Source: Sisyra terminalis
Taxonomy: Eukaryota; Arthropoda; Insecta; Neuroptera; Sisyridae
Reading direction: 5' to 3'
Assembly (NCBI GenBank): GCA_958496175.1
Contig: OY292280.1
Span: forward strand, 4,650,001-4,714,000
DNA: 64,000 nucleotides
Each line of letters opens with the position of its first letter. Within the stretch, counting starts at the first letter, position 1. Made by a program: the position numbers and the translations under genes. The notes under the pieces are model-generated. The model searched no databases. It saw only the letters and a program-made list of their open reading frames with translations, and was not told the origin of the DNA. Positions 44,545-56,090 of the stretch are shown in pieces.

Positions 44545-44764
44545 CAGTGTAATCTCACTAATCCGGCACTATTAAAATCCGGATTATTGGAATGTTCGGA
44601 TTACTGGATTATAATGAAAAAGTCATAGGTAATGAATAAAATAAAGCATTTCATAGAAGGAAATGTATGCATAGGTATAGAGGGGCGAGGGGGACGTGGG
44701 CGGAGGGTGCCGGATTATTGGACGTGCCGATCTATCGAAGTGCCGGATTAGTGAGATTATACTG
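44545..44764. mobile_element. pogo/Tigger-like MITE
   Basis: TA|CAGTGTAATCTCACTAATCC to GGATTAGTGAGATTATACTG|TA, 220 bp. Confidence 0.85.
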
Positions 44765-45232
44765 TATTTCGAATGGTTTCGATATTATTCCTGTACGTAT
44801 TGTTCACTCGAATGCAATTTGTACGTAAACTTTGACATATGCCAGAAATGGAGAAGCGACAATTATTTTCAAGTATGTATTTATATTGTAATATGTAAAA
44901 TTAAATTTTCGGCTTAAGTCCGTTTCAGCACACCCACAATCTGGCAACGTTGCATTTTTGACTTTTTTAAATTTAATTCGCGATTTTTTTGATGATTTAA
45001 TTCTAATATGGTATAATTCTTTTTTTTGTGCCATAATTTTCGTTATGCACCAATTTAATCGCGAATTAAATTAAAAACAAAGTCGAAAATGCATCGTTGC
45101 CAGATTATGGGTGTGCTAAAATGGATTTAAACCAAATTTTCCAAAATAAAATTTACTTTTTTATGGGAAAAACACTTGTGAAAAACTTTGATGTATTATT
45201 ATTATTAGTGAAAGGAAACTCCGAAACATTTG
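44765..45232. repeat. 400-bp repeat R400 (inverse) interrupted by a GGCTCA MITE
   Basis: 44770-44910 is the inverse of the unit seen at 48050-48190, 49310-49715, 50030-50430 and 61640-62060 (shares GGCATATGTCAAA-type and TTCGAATGGTT-type blocks). It is split by the MITE at 44911-45133 and continues to about 45232, matching 47868-47960. Confidence 0.6.
44911..45133. mobile_element. hAT-like MITE (GGCTCA family) with 8-bp target duplication
   Basis: GGCTTAAGTCCGTTTCAGCA and the inverse ending TGGATTTAAACC, flanked by AAATTTTC (44903-44910 and 45134-45141). Confidence 0.75.
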
Positions 45233-45306
45233 CGGCGTGGGCGGAAGGTGCCGGATTATTGGACGTGCCGATCTATCGAAGTACCGGATTAGTGAGATTA
45301 TATTGT
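45232..45306. repeat. Truncated pogo/Tigger-like MITE
   Basis: Right half only: GGTGCCGGATTATTGGACG through GATTAGTGAGATTATATTG. Confidence 0.65.
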
Positions 45307-46649
45307 ACTAATTTTCTGCGATAGATGTTTTTTTCTCAATTATTACCACAATTTAATGATGAAATTCTTTTCAAATCAAATTCCCTCTTTTGTCCATACG
45401 TGCGCTTTGCAAATTATCACGTGGCCAACCCTAATTTTGGTACAGCGCCATCTAAGTACCGATGACCAGAAGCTCTGATCACGAAGTTTTTCTTCCTTCA
45501 TCCATATAAGTTTTTCTTCTCTGTATATAACCAATGACCCAACTAATCATCTCAAATTTCAGATCCCATCATCAATGTTATGACATTAACCAGTGTTTCC
45601 ATTTGTTGATTCTATTAAAACTTTTTAATGATTCGGTACATAAGTCAATATTATTTACGCATAAATCGTTAATGTCATGCGCAAAATGGAGTTCAATTGG
45701 AAGCCAATTACATTAATACAAGGAAGTTGTTAAATTAATTCTAAACTTAATAAAGAAAAGATAAGTCGGAATTAGTCATCGGTTTAGTTTTAAGTGCCAA
45801 GGCGATTATAATGGCTATCGGATTTACAAACCATGATATAAATGTTTATAGCTCGAGTTTGTTTTATTATGCCAAGATAGTCATATTACATTAATAAAAT
45901 GTTTATAACAGTTATTGTTTGATGAAATAACTTTCTAAAACAATGGCATTAATAAGAACATTTATAATATGGTATTCGAGTAACATTGGCACGTAGAACA
46001 AATTTTATTATTTCCCTGTAGGTTACATAACTTGTTCAAAAATATTTAATCACAAATGAGTTATAAAAACCTTTAAAAAATTTCTTATCAACGAAATAAT
46101 ATCAATGTTTCGCACTTGATACCATATTATTTTAATTCACTTGAATCAAATTGGGAACTTGGTTTTTATTTACCGTTTACCAAATAAAAATCTTTTATGC
46201 TAATAAATTAGTTATGTGATACCTAATTACCAAAACTCACTTTATTTATGACCATTTTTCTATGTATAAACTTAAGATAGTTAATCGACAGATAAATTGC
46301 ACTTTCTAATACAGGGGTCTTGATTGTCTCAAATTTGTATTAACTGTTTGTTGTCATTTGTTTCAATTGTCATTTCGATTTAATTCAATTGTTTATTTTT
46401 GACGTTTGTGAGATTGAATGACTAGGGACGCAAACAATACATTGATTTTTTCGAACATCGATATATCGTTCATAAACATCGTTCTTTATGAGCGATATTT
46501 TATAAACAATATTTTGTTGTAGCGCCCCCTTTCGTCCCGTTCATCTACAGGTACAGATATAAACATATATCTCTCTTAATCACAAACGTAGATTTGTGAA
46601 ATCCGTTAGTTTATAATATAACGATTGAAATTAATTATTCTCCATGAAA
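45307..46649. other. Presumed ken 5' intron, AT-rich
   Basis: No exon recognised. 46424-46520 contains AGGGACGCAAACAATACAT and ATCGATATATCG, resembling one end of a hAT element, without a matched right end. GCGCCATCT at 45445. Confidence 0.4.
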
Positions 46650-46862
46650 ATTGCTGCAAAAATAAAAAAAAGGAACCTGTTTACAAAACAAATGAAACAG
46701 ATTAATAAATAATACATTAAAGAGGCTGAAATTCTCGAATAATAACGGAGATTTTCGAGAATCCAATGATTTTAGTTAAGATCTTAAGTTGCCAAAACTC
46801 TTTGGTATTGCCGCTTTATTCAATAATACCAAATTCATTCATATTTCCTAGAATCTAGAAGT
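46650..46862. repeat. Dispersed repeat, pair with 15230-15475
   Basis: Same order of shared blocks as 15230-15475, moderately diverged. Confidence 0.55.
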
Positions 46863-47139
46863 TACGCAATTTTCGAGTTTTCTTTGAAAATTTTGGACAT
46901 ATTGTTTCTAGCCCTCACTTTATTTCCCATATGAATCCACATAAATCCATGCTTTCCTATGAGGTATTCCACATAAATTTTCAAAAGGCAAAAATTTTGA
47001 AATTCATTAACTTACAATAGATACAGAATTAAGGGTGTTTTTTTTTTCTCCAGAATTGGGGATTGGGAGTTCCTACCTGGGTTTGATTTAAACTAAATCC
47101 GATTTACTGGCTCATGTCTGGATTACCCCCCAAGAATAT

Positions 47140-47262
47140 TTACCAAGTCTGGCCGTGGATATCATTTCGAGGTTGGACCAGGCATTGGCCTAAGTTGGGC
47201 ACCAGGTTCGGCCCAAGTATAATAAATCTTGGCACAAGCTTGGACCAAGAGTTGGCCAATTG
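47140..47262. repeat. Degenerate minisatellite (TTGGNCCAAG-type)
   Basis: Imperfect repeats of GGTTGGACCAGGCATTGGCC / GCTTGGACCAAGAGTTGGCC in about 120 bp of G/C-richer DNA. Confidence 0.5.
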
Positions 47263-47388
47263 TTAATTTCTATCTGGAATATTGTATAAATAATATAACT
47301 GTTTATAGTCAACGAAAAAATCTTATTAAGATTAAGGGACTTAACGATGGTTGGGAACTACTACTTTACAGAGTAATAATATTTAAAT

Positions 47389-47601
47389 TAGTGGTTCTTA
47401 ACCTTATTGGAGGTACTCCTCCACTAGTTTCATATGGGCATTCATCGAATTCTTTTTAATTGGATTTTTTTTAAATTCGAAATGTAGGTATATTAATAAA
47501 CTGGTTTACAAAATGAACTAAACTATTAAGAATCCGCCGAACCCGCGAGACTGACTTATCGAATCCCTGGGGTTCGATTGAACCCAGGTTAAGAACCATT
47601 G
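47389..47601. mobile_element. hAT MITE (GGTTCTTAACC family) with 8-bp target duplication
   Basis: TAGTGGTTCTTAACCT and the inverse ending AGGTTAAGAACCATTG, flanked by ATTTAAAT (47381-47388 and 47602-47609). Termini are typical hAT. Confidence 0.8.
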
Positions 47602-47867
47602 ATTTAAATGTTTGGGAAAGATTATTATCTTAATGTTCAACTCTGGCATTAATTAAGGATTTTAAGTATTAGGTCTAGATTTAAAAATGAGGTTAGGTAG
47701 GCTGCAGCTTTCAGATGCTCGAAAATAATGAAATTTTATGATTGAATTTAAATATTGATAAAATTTAGTTTTTTTTTTTTTATAAAACCCTTTATTGCCT
47801 TCTATATACAATTTATATAATATGCAATGTGTTAAAAAATTATTGCTTATGTACCACACCATAGGTA

Positions 47868-48190
47868 TACCAAATTTTCTAAATAAAGTTTACTTTTTTA
47901 TGGGGAAAACGCTTGTGAAAAACTGTGATGTATTATTATTAATGAAAGGAAACTCCAAAACATTAGCGAAATGAAAAATATACTTAGGTTATATTTATTG
48001 TCGCATTATTGAACTGTTTAATTTTTATGTTTTGTTATATATATTTGATAATACATATTTGAAAATAACCGTCGCTTCTCCATTTCTGGCATATGTCAAA
48101 ATTTCCGTACAAATTGCATTCGAGTGAACAATACGTATAGGAATAATATCAGAACCATTCGAAATAGTTCTCTTCAGTTCTGAAAATTCG
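47868..48190. repeat. R400 repeat without MITE insertion
   Basis: Matches the DNA on both sides of the MITE at 44911 (inverse orientation in part) and the units at 49310 and 61640. It may represent an empty site or an ancestral copy. Confidence 0.45.
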
Positions 48191-48764
48191 ACATTCCTGA
48201 TCCAAACTTATACCAAAATTATAAACATATTTAAATCGATGAAAAATAACGCAAATACGATTTCCAACGCAAACGTTCCCTTTGAAATTGTGCAAGTATA
48301 GGCAAAATCATAACATCAATGGGAAGAATTAACCTTAAGTGCTTACTACCTTGGAATCTCCGGTGAATGGAGGATAGAAATATCTAAATTTAATTTGAAG
48401 ATAAAGGTTTGTATTGTATAATGGTTTTGTATTGTCTACTAGCTGGATTTTGGACATATTGTTTCTAGTCCTCACTTTATTTTCCATATGAATCCACATA
48501 AATCCATACATTCCTATGAGGTATCCCACATAAATCCATATGGATTTAAGTTTTATTTTTTTGATAAGGTACCGAGAATGAATTTTTATTGCACAAAGGG
48601 AAGATTAAAAAAGAAAATTACAAGGACTTCAATTGGCCACCTTAAATATGAACAAGCACGGTAAAAAACGAAAAAAGAAGCAATCTGATGGAATGGTAAA
48701 TAGTAAGTGTTTAGTTTTCAAATTTCAACGTTCCTGATCCAAACTTATACCTTTAACAAATTTG

Positions 48765-48990
48765 GTTCAAGTCCATTTTAGCACACCCATAATTTGGCAA
48801 CATTGCATTTTCGAAAGTGTTTTTAATTTAATTCGTGATTAAGTCGGTCCATAATGAAAATTTAGTCACAAAAGAGAGAATTATACCATATTAGAATTAA
48901 ATCATCAAAAAAATCGTGAATTAAATTAAAAACAAAGTCGAAAATGCAACGTTGCCAGATTGTGGATGTGCTAAAATGAACTTGAACCTA
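48765..48990. mobile_element. hAT-like MITE (GGCTCA family)
   Basis: GGTTCAAGTCCATTTTAGCA to the inverse ending AACTTGAACC. No clear target duplication. Confidence 0.65.
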
Positions 48991-49715
48991 GACTTTAATG
49001 CCCAACAATACTTTAGGTTCAAGTCACGTTATCAGTGAGTATCCCCCCTCCACCAAGATTTTATTGTATACCAAACAAATGGATTGTGAAGAAACTATTT
49101 AAAATTGAATATATTTGGTATCCCAATAGAAGAAGGTAAAGATTAAGCTTATAGAATTTTCAATAAGAATGAAAATCAATTTACAGGATGATAGTGATTT
49201 TTAATCCATATTAGAATTAAATCATCAAAAAAATCGAGAATTAAATTTAAAAAAGTCAAAAATTCAACGTTGCCAGATTGTGGGTGTGCTAAAATGGACT
49301 TGAACTTAAAATTTAATTTTACATATTACAATATAAATATATATTTGAAAATAATTGTCGCTTCTTCATTTCTGGCATATGTCAAAGTTTACGTACAAAT
49401 TGCATTCGAGTGAACAATACGTATAGGAATAATATCGGAACCATTCGAAATAGTTCTTTTCAGTTCTGAAAATTTCTATACCAAAGTTTTCTGCTAAAAC
49501 TATCGAAACTTTCTTAAGTATGCCATTTTGTAAACATAAGTTTTTTTTTTTAAAATATAAATTTTATTGTATTGATAATATTTTTCTATTACTACTTATC
49601 AGAAAATCAATATTGTTTGGATTACAAACGCTTTTTTTTTTGGTTATTAGGAATGAAAAAAAATCAATTTTTAGTTTCTTTTGGTTTTGAAATTAATTAA
49701 TGTGTCTAGAAAAAT
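48985..49715. repeat. Composite repeat unit, copy 1 (pairs with 61322-62059)
   Basis: Contains a ~250-bp unique-looking block (AGTATCCCCCCTCCACCAAG, then AGAAGAAGGTAAAGATTAAG), a partial GGCTCA-family arm (49200-49310) and the R400 unit. The same order occurs at 61322-62059 with few differences. Confidence 0.65.
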
Positions 49716-49795
49716 ACGTACAGGAATAGTATCGGAACCATTCGAAATAGTTCTCAAATTTCGACGTTCCTGATCCAAGCTTATACCAAGAAAAA

Positions 49796-50020
49796 AGGGT
49801 TCATGTGTACTTTAGCACACTCACAATCTGGCAATGTTGCATTTTCGACTTTTTTTTTAATTTAATTCGCGATTAAATCGGTGCATAATGAAAATTATGG
49901 CACAAAAGAGAGAATTATACTATATTAGAATTAAATCAACAAAAAAATCGCAAATCAAATTGAAAACAAAGTCGAAAATGCAACATTGCCAGATTGTAGA
50001 TGTGCTAAAATGGACTTGAA
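49796..50020. mobile_element. hAT-like MITE (GGCTCA family)
   Basis: GGTTCATGTGTACTTTAGCA to the inverse ending TGGACTTGAAC. Followed by another R400 unit (50020-50430). Confidence 0.65.
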
Positions 50021-50430
50021 CTGAAAATTTAATTTTACATATTATAATAAAAATATATATTTGAAAATAATTGTCGCTTCTTCATTTCTGGCATATGTCA
50101 AAATTTACGTACAAATTGCATTCTAGTGAACAATACGTACAGGAATAGTTACGAAACAATTCGAAATAGTTCTGAAAATTTCAACGTTCCTAATCCAAGT
50201 TTATACCAAAGTTTTCTGCTAAAACTATCGAAACTTTTTTAGGTATGCCATTTCGTAAACATAAGTCTTTTTAAAATATAAACTTTATTGTATTGATAAT
50301 ATTATTCTATTACTACTTATCAGAAAATCAATATTGTTTGCATTACAAACGCTTTTTGTTTGGTTATTATGGAATGAAAAAAAATCAAATTTTAGTTTCT
50401 TTTGGTTTTGAAATTAATTAATGTGTCTAC
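50020..50430. repeat. R400 repeat unit
   Basis: Third direct copy; shares AACTTTATTGTATTGATAAT and GTTTCTTTTGGTTTTGAAAT with 49550-49700 and 61910-62040. Confidence 0.65.
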
Positions 50431-50479
50431 AACTGTTACTTGCAAGCAATAAACAATCCAAACGTAACAATAATAGTGA

Positions 50480-51050
50480 AAGTTTCAGATTGAAAGTAAA
50501 AGTTTTGAGAAGAGGCGATTTTTTTTTTTAAAACCGAAACCAAAAATATTCTGCCAAATGGCAACGAAAAGTAAATCAAAATGGCTATTTTGGGTGGTTT
50601 TAGTTGAATTATTTTGATCTACAATAAAAAAAAAAGTACAAAAAGCGCGACATTTGAAAAAAAAACAAATGACTGAGGCGAAAACAAAAAAAAAAAAAAA
50701 CAAGTGAGGTGCGACGCGGCAAACGAAGATACCTATACAAATCGGTCGGTTCATGGTCAATGAAAGTGAAACAAGAAAACGTTCCGACAACTTCTCCACC
50801 GAGTGAACGTCACTCGAAGAGAATCGAAATTACTCGAGAGGTTATGTAATACTTCTTTTTTTCTATACATTTTACATGTAACAAAGCCGACAGAGACAGA
50901 GCGACGCGCCAAACAGAGACAGCACTAGCGGCGAAAAGAAACCAAGAGAGAAATGAGATTACGAATAGAAATGTCTTAACAAACTTCACCGCTACACCCG
51001 TCGCCACCCCCGCGCCCAACAATCAACCACATTCATATCATGGTCATATT
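50480..51050 (-). promoter_or_regulatory. Candidate ken promoter and non-coding first exon
   Basis: A G/C-enriched, repeat-free island in AT-rich DNA, upstream of ken on the minus strand. The minus strand has GGGCGCGGGGGTGGCGACGG near 51010, CT-rich runs, and TCAGTC (an insect initiator-like word) near 50670. The first ken coding exon has an upstream acceptor, so a distal non-coding exon is required and this is the best-looking place. No strong donor was identified, so the exon border is unknown. Confidence 0.35.
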
Positions 51051-51560
51051 AACTACTTACTAAAAATCACAAACAGGTATATATAACTATATACATTATA
51101 CAGTCTCTTTTTGCGCGCTATTTCTTCAGACCTCTAAAACTACCCGCAGATTTCCATACTATTTCCAGCATTGAATTACATTCTGCACCCAGAAATCCCT
51201 CAACCTTTCCACAAGTAGGTACACAACTTTCATAAAACGCAAAAATATTAATATTTAGAACATTTTTTTTAAGTTTATATCCTCTAAGGTTAACTTCTTT
51301 AATCATATTTGACTAACTAAACTGCTTACAGGTTTCAGGAAACACCAACACTTGAACCCTTCTTTTTATAAATTTAACCCCTCATATTATTAAATCCAAC
51401 CTTGTTAATACCTATTACTATGAAATTCAAGATGCAGATTATTCAATGGATTTTCTTCCCGGTTAATTTCAAATTACAGCATACAGGTCACAGGAAAATG
51501 AACTAAATGTTAAACTTAGAAAAGTGTAGAGGATTCTAGTGTTGCAAGTATACCATAAGG

Positions 51561-52638
51561 TAGGAGAGACTGGGTACAAAAGTAACAATTTGTACTTTTA
51601 CCTTGAATTCTGGCTGGGTATTATTATTGCCATTAAACGATTATAACCACATATAAATTTAGTTTATGTTCTTTACAATGGTAACTCGATTTATTAAATT
51701 ATAGTGTTTTATATAAAAAACTCAGATTTTAAAAAAAAATGTCAGTTGTTACTTTCGACCACGCAGGCGCGTCGAAAGTAACAAGACAAAAGGGTTGCTA
51801 ATAAAAACAATAGTACAAGTTAAATCATCAAATTATTTATTTACAGACTTTATATTAATAATATAAACCAAATTCAGCATTTTGAATACTCAAAAAATAT
51901 AAATTTTAAGGAAATGAATCAATAGAATACTGCAAAAATGCATAAGAACTACTGCACGAAGAACTACCGACACGGAAGTGTATCGAAAAGCATTCTATTG
52001 AAGTAGATATCCATAAAAATATGATGTTAGTAATAAAATCATTATGAGGACAAAAGTAACATATAACTTTTGTACCCTAGGGGGTCATGTTAATTTGGTA
52101 CCCATTCTCATTTTTAATAAAACGTGTAACATAACCTTAAATAGGAACGTGCTAGTCAAAAACTAATTTAAACAATGTACAATTTCTTTAATTAAGAATG
52201 GATATGCAAAAATTCGGATAACTATGATCCTTTTACAACTATATAAACAATAAATAAAAAAACGTCGAAAAATTTACTTTTAATTCATTAAAACATGTTA
52301 CGTCCTATTATATAAGCTAACAACGCACTGCGCACGCGTTGACTTAATCCTATTGAAAGGAGTGCTCCGGGCTATCACCAGATGGCAGCAAAAGGATGTT
52401 CGCCCATTGGATAAACCCAAGGTTTATAAAATACACAGGTGGCCTCATTCGCCACGAGACGTATCCAGAAGAAATTCGTACATATCTTCAAACTGATTCA
52501 AATTTCAAAATTCTTCGTATGACGTCATTTTCTTTTTCTAATGGAGCAACCTGTGTAATTTATAAACCTTGGGATAAACCTACAAAGCACTTGTTACTTT
52601 CGACCCGCCATTACTTTTGTACCCAGTCTTCCCTACTA
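51561..52638. mobile_element. 1.07-kb MITE with GACTGGGTACAAAAGTAA ends
   Basis: GAGACTGGGTACAAAAGTAA at the left and its inverse ending TTTTGTACCCAGTCTTCCC at the right. Internal copies of GTTACTTTCGACC/GTCGAAAGTAAC form a second inverted pair (about 51748-51782). No transposase. Hosts the insertion at 52418-52571. Confidence 0.65.
52418..52571. mobile_element. Mutator-like MITE with 9-bp target duplication, copy 2
   Basis: CAAGGTTTATAAAATACACA and inverse, flanked by GGATAAACC (52409-52417 and 52572-52580). Contains TGACGTCA. Nested in the element 51561-52638. Confidence 0.75.
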
Positions 52639-52738
52639 TAAAAAACTGTATTCCAATCTTGTAATGTATGATGGAAAATGTGTGAAAATGTGGCGCCGCC
52701 ACATACTACCTAACCGAAACTATATACTTTCAAGTTAA

Positions 52739-52960
52739 CAGTGTAATCTCACTAATCCGGCACTATTAACAACCGGAGGGTGCCGGATTATTGGAATGTT
52801 CGGATTACTGGATTATAGTGAAAAAGTCATAAGTAATGAATAAAATAAAGCATTTCATAGATGGAATAAATGTAGAGAGGGGGAGGGAGGCGTAGGCTGA
52901 GGGTGCCGGATTATTGGACGTGCTGATCTATCGAAGTTCCGGATTAGTGAGATTATACTG
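52739..52960. mobile_element. pogo/Tigger-like MITE
   Basis: CAGTGTAATCTCACTAATCC to GGATTAGTGAGATTATACTG, 222 bp; TA at the right, TAA at the left. Confidence 0.8.
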
Positions 52961-53046
52961 TAGTAAATTAACTGACAACTAGCGGTCGACTAACAGAAGT
53001 TCAGGAATTTTCCAAATTGAATTAAATATATCTTCTCCAATATAAC

Positions 53047-53297
53047 AAGGGTGAATTCAGGATTATTTTCGGGGGGGGGGGGGAGGTGGTGGCACAATAT
53101 CATCTTTCTTTTGCAAATGCGTGAAAGGGATCACGAAAAAAATTAGAGTTTCACTTATGTTCTTTCGGTTATTTAATTCATATATTTTCACAACTTCAGT
53201 AATTTAATTTGCTTTTAAGTATGTACTGTTATGGAATCTCCACAGTACACAAAAATACCCTAGGGGGGGGCACTTACCCCTTAAATCCGCCCCTCAG
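53047..53297. mobile_element. hAT-like MITE (GCGGATTTAAGG end), copy 2
   Basis: Right end CCCCTTAAATCCGCCCCT and a related left end AGGGTGAATTCAGG; a G run (13) at about 53070. Shares GGAATCTCCACAGTA with 13544-13760. Confidence 0.5.
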
Positions 53298-53559
53298 ATA
53301 TTCCAATCTTGCAATATAAACGTGTTAAGATGTGGCGCCGCCACAAGTAGGTCTGAATTACTAATGTAAACCACAACTATAAGATACGTAAGGTAATTTA
53401 AGCTAGGACTCGAAACATACCTGTGGCGGCGCCACATTTTCCAATTCATAACGTCTTTATTTCCTTTTTATTGTAAAAAATCAATTTATCACTTAAAATA
53501 GCTCTTTAGTTTGAAGTAATAACAATAAACTCTTTTCAGTGACAATAAACAGGGGAATT

Positions 53560-55300
53560 CAACCGAAAAAATGGGAAGAATACGAGAGGAAAATTTTGCC
53601 CTATGGTATGGTCTGGTATATAGAACAGTATGCCAAAAAATAGCTTTTAGGGGAGAAGTTTAAATGGGGCATACCACCATATAGATGGAGATATATGTTG
53701 TGATATATGCTGACCTGCGCACAGAAGGTGTATAAAAACAGCACGATTCAGGCTATACTTAACGTATTAGCAAAATCCCAGGTTAGCTTTAAACTTCACT
53801 AGTAAGGGAATCCTTACTAGGTTGACCACTAGAAATATACTTAACTTGGGGTCCCAGGTGCAAGATATAACGGTTAATGAAAGGAGAGATGTTTTTGCCC
53901 ACCAAGGATTCAGGACACCATTCAAAGGCCTACAAACTGTCGTTGATATCACAAGATTGGGAGTGAAAAATGGGTCTATGAAAATCACTGCTCAATTTAG
54001 AAGAACATCACCAGGAAAAAACATAATAAAAAAAGCACTACTCAAATATTTAATCTAGTAGAAAGAGAAGTACCTGCATAGAGATCCAATAAGCCCTGAG
54101 GTTGCAGTTTTGAAACTCTGGATAAGTTAACTAATTTAAAGAAATAGTAAACCAATAACAATTCGGTACGTTTAATATCATATAATAACTAAGATCTATC
54201 CAAATTTTTGAGGAGAACTAACGGATATTTTATAGGATTTCTAGAACCACCTGATCATGAGCTGGGAAACATCCATTAAAACTCTGTCTGCTTAGATTTG
54301 TCTTAGTAGGTTTCACCTACGGGAATCAAACTAGGGATCCTACAATGGGAGAAGTGCATACAGGAAATGCAACTGGGGAGAGGGAATCGCTTCCCACGTA
54401 CTATTTAACTGACCAGCTATGATTTAAAGTCATCACAGCTGGGATAAGCTGGGAAATATTCATAAATTTACTAATATTTATTTTAGAAGCACACCTGAAT
54501 AATTGGAACTAGAAACAAAGCTAAAGCGTTATAGTTCCTATAGGATACAACGTAAAGGAACTCCTAGGAAACGTCCCCAGTATAAAGAAGAAGAATTGGA
54601 ATCATAGATTTGTGACAATGAGTTATCCCATCTCAAGAACTAGGAAGATGGGAAAATAAATTACGGTTTTCTAGTTGAATACTTCATTTTCCCAGTAGGT
54701 GAAGCTCGTGTCGCTTTTGTTGGTAAAACTTATCCCAGAATAACATTTTTAAATGCTAATTTCTATCGTTTTTTTTTTAGTAATCAATATCATTAAAAAT
54801 ATTTCCTTTGAAATTTTTGAATTTCTTGATAATGTTTACAAGTGGCATTTTTTTAAAAATTTTTAATGAGAAGTTTTTCACCGTTTTAATACAAAAATAA
54901 TTATGATAAACGCACATACCTGACTTGATAAAGTATTTTTTACTTTTTTACTGTGTCAATGTTATACAAAAAGAAATAAACATTTGTATTAAATAAGAAT
55001 TAAATAATCATATACGACTGAATTATTTTACTGTTCAATATAGTGCCGATTTTTGTCCTATATTATATAGCAAATGAGAACCATTACTATTCGGACTTCC
55101 GTACTTATTCGGACCATCGGAACTATTAAGTATTAAAGTAAAAGATGCACCGTACTGAGGAATAATCATAGGTCATCATATAAGGAATTAAATTATAGAT
55201 CTGTTCCAAGATGATCTTAGTCTAATGTCCAAAGCAGTGGTGAAAATGTAATGATTTCGGTGCCCGAAGGGCAAATCTGGGATGGGGAAGAAGATAATTT
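53560..55300. other. Intergenic DNA, less AT-rich, possible old mobile-element body
   Basis: Composition shifts toward G/C. A 78-codon plus-strand frame (53822-54058: RRDVFAHQGFRTPFKGLQTV) is not recognised. The sequence leads into the retrotransposon fragment at 55302 and could be part of the same decayed insertion; weak similarity of ATCCATTAAAACTC-type text to 44240-44340 is seen. Confidence 0.3.
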
Positions 55301-55301
55301 G

Positions 55302-55693
55302 GTAAAGTTCAGAGATTTGCTTGCCTTTGCATAATGAGAACCATCAGAAACTCTCCTACCATTGCCTTAGAAGTACTTTTAGACTTTTCTCCTTTGGAAC
55401 CTCTAATTCAAGGAGAAATAAGGATAAGTTGCAAATTTATGGGATTTGGAAGTAAAAGGAATCGAAAATCGATGAAAATTGACAAGCTCTACTTGAGGAC
55501 AGCTAAAGGATCACTTAACAAATGGGAATGGGATATGGTTTATTCATATAATGGATCTAAGATTGGTATATACCAGGAGTCGGCAGTTTGTTGCGTAAGA
55601 AAAGTCAAATTGTCAAGGAACACTAATTATTGCTACTTTTGGAAAAAACCCAAGAATCCTATGGTATTCTTTCCACAATCTAAATGCTGAAAT
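55302..55693 (+). pseudogene. Non-LTR retrotransposon fragment (RT C-terminus / RNase H)
   Basis: The open frame gives VQRFACLCIMRTIRNSPTIA followed by LEVLLDFSPLEPLIQGE, which follows the linker between reverse transcriptase and RNase H in I/Jockey/R1-type non-LTR elements (pattern QRxAxLxIxxAMRTTPTxALExLLxLxPL). Downstream YSYNGSKIG sits where RNase H has TDGSK. The catalytic Asp is replaced, no RT domain precedes in frame, and the frame ends at 55688-55690, so this is a relic. Confidence 0.55.
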
Positions 55694-55978
55694 ACTAAAT
55701 TTCGATCTCAATCCAGATCAATGAAAGATCTGGCCACTGTGGCCTAGAAAAGCATCTTCATACTGTTGAGGTACCCGACCTTTCAATATACAAATTTGGC
55801 TAAACAGAAAATGAAGCCGCCTATTGGTCTAGATCAGCGGCTCCTAACCTTTTTCAGCCGCGGACTCTCAAGGAAATCAAGCATAATGCCAAGAATCTTT
55901 GAGTGAAAAAAAGGTGCAATTTTCGAACAATTTTATATTTTACTTGTATTAACATGGACTTCATGTTAGGAAACAATG

Positions 55979-56090
55979 GTTTAGGTGATCCAAAACTAGT
56001 AGGTAATGGGTTCGATCCTCGTATCGTGCAAATTTTCAATATTTCTCGATAACGGATTTAAATAACCCTAGAGTCGCTAAAGGACCTTAC
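55979..56090 (+). mobile_element. tRNA-derived SINE, truncated
   Basis: Lacks the box A head; begins TAGGTGATCCAAAACTAGTAG, keeps box B GGGTTCGATCC and the body to GCTAAAGGACCTTA. Confidence 0.7.

Noticed and set aside
50485..51022. Two minus-strand open frames (104 and 70 codons) upstream of ken
   Set aside because: Phe/Cys/Leu-rich text from pyrimidine tracts in a likely promoter/5' UTR; no domain and no good start context.
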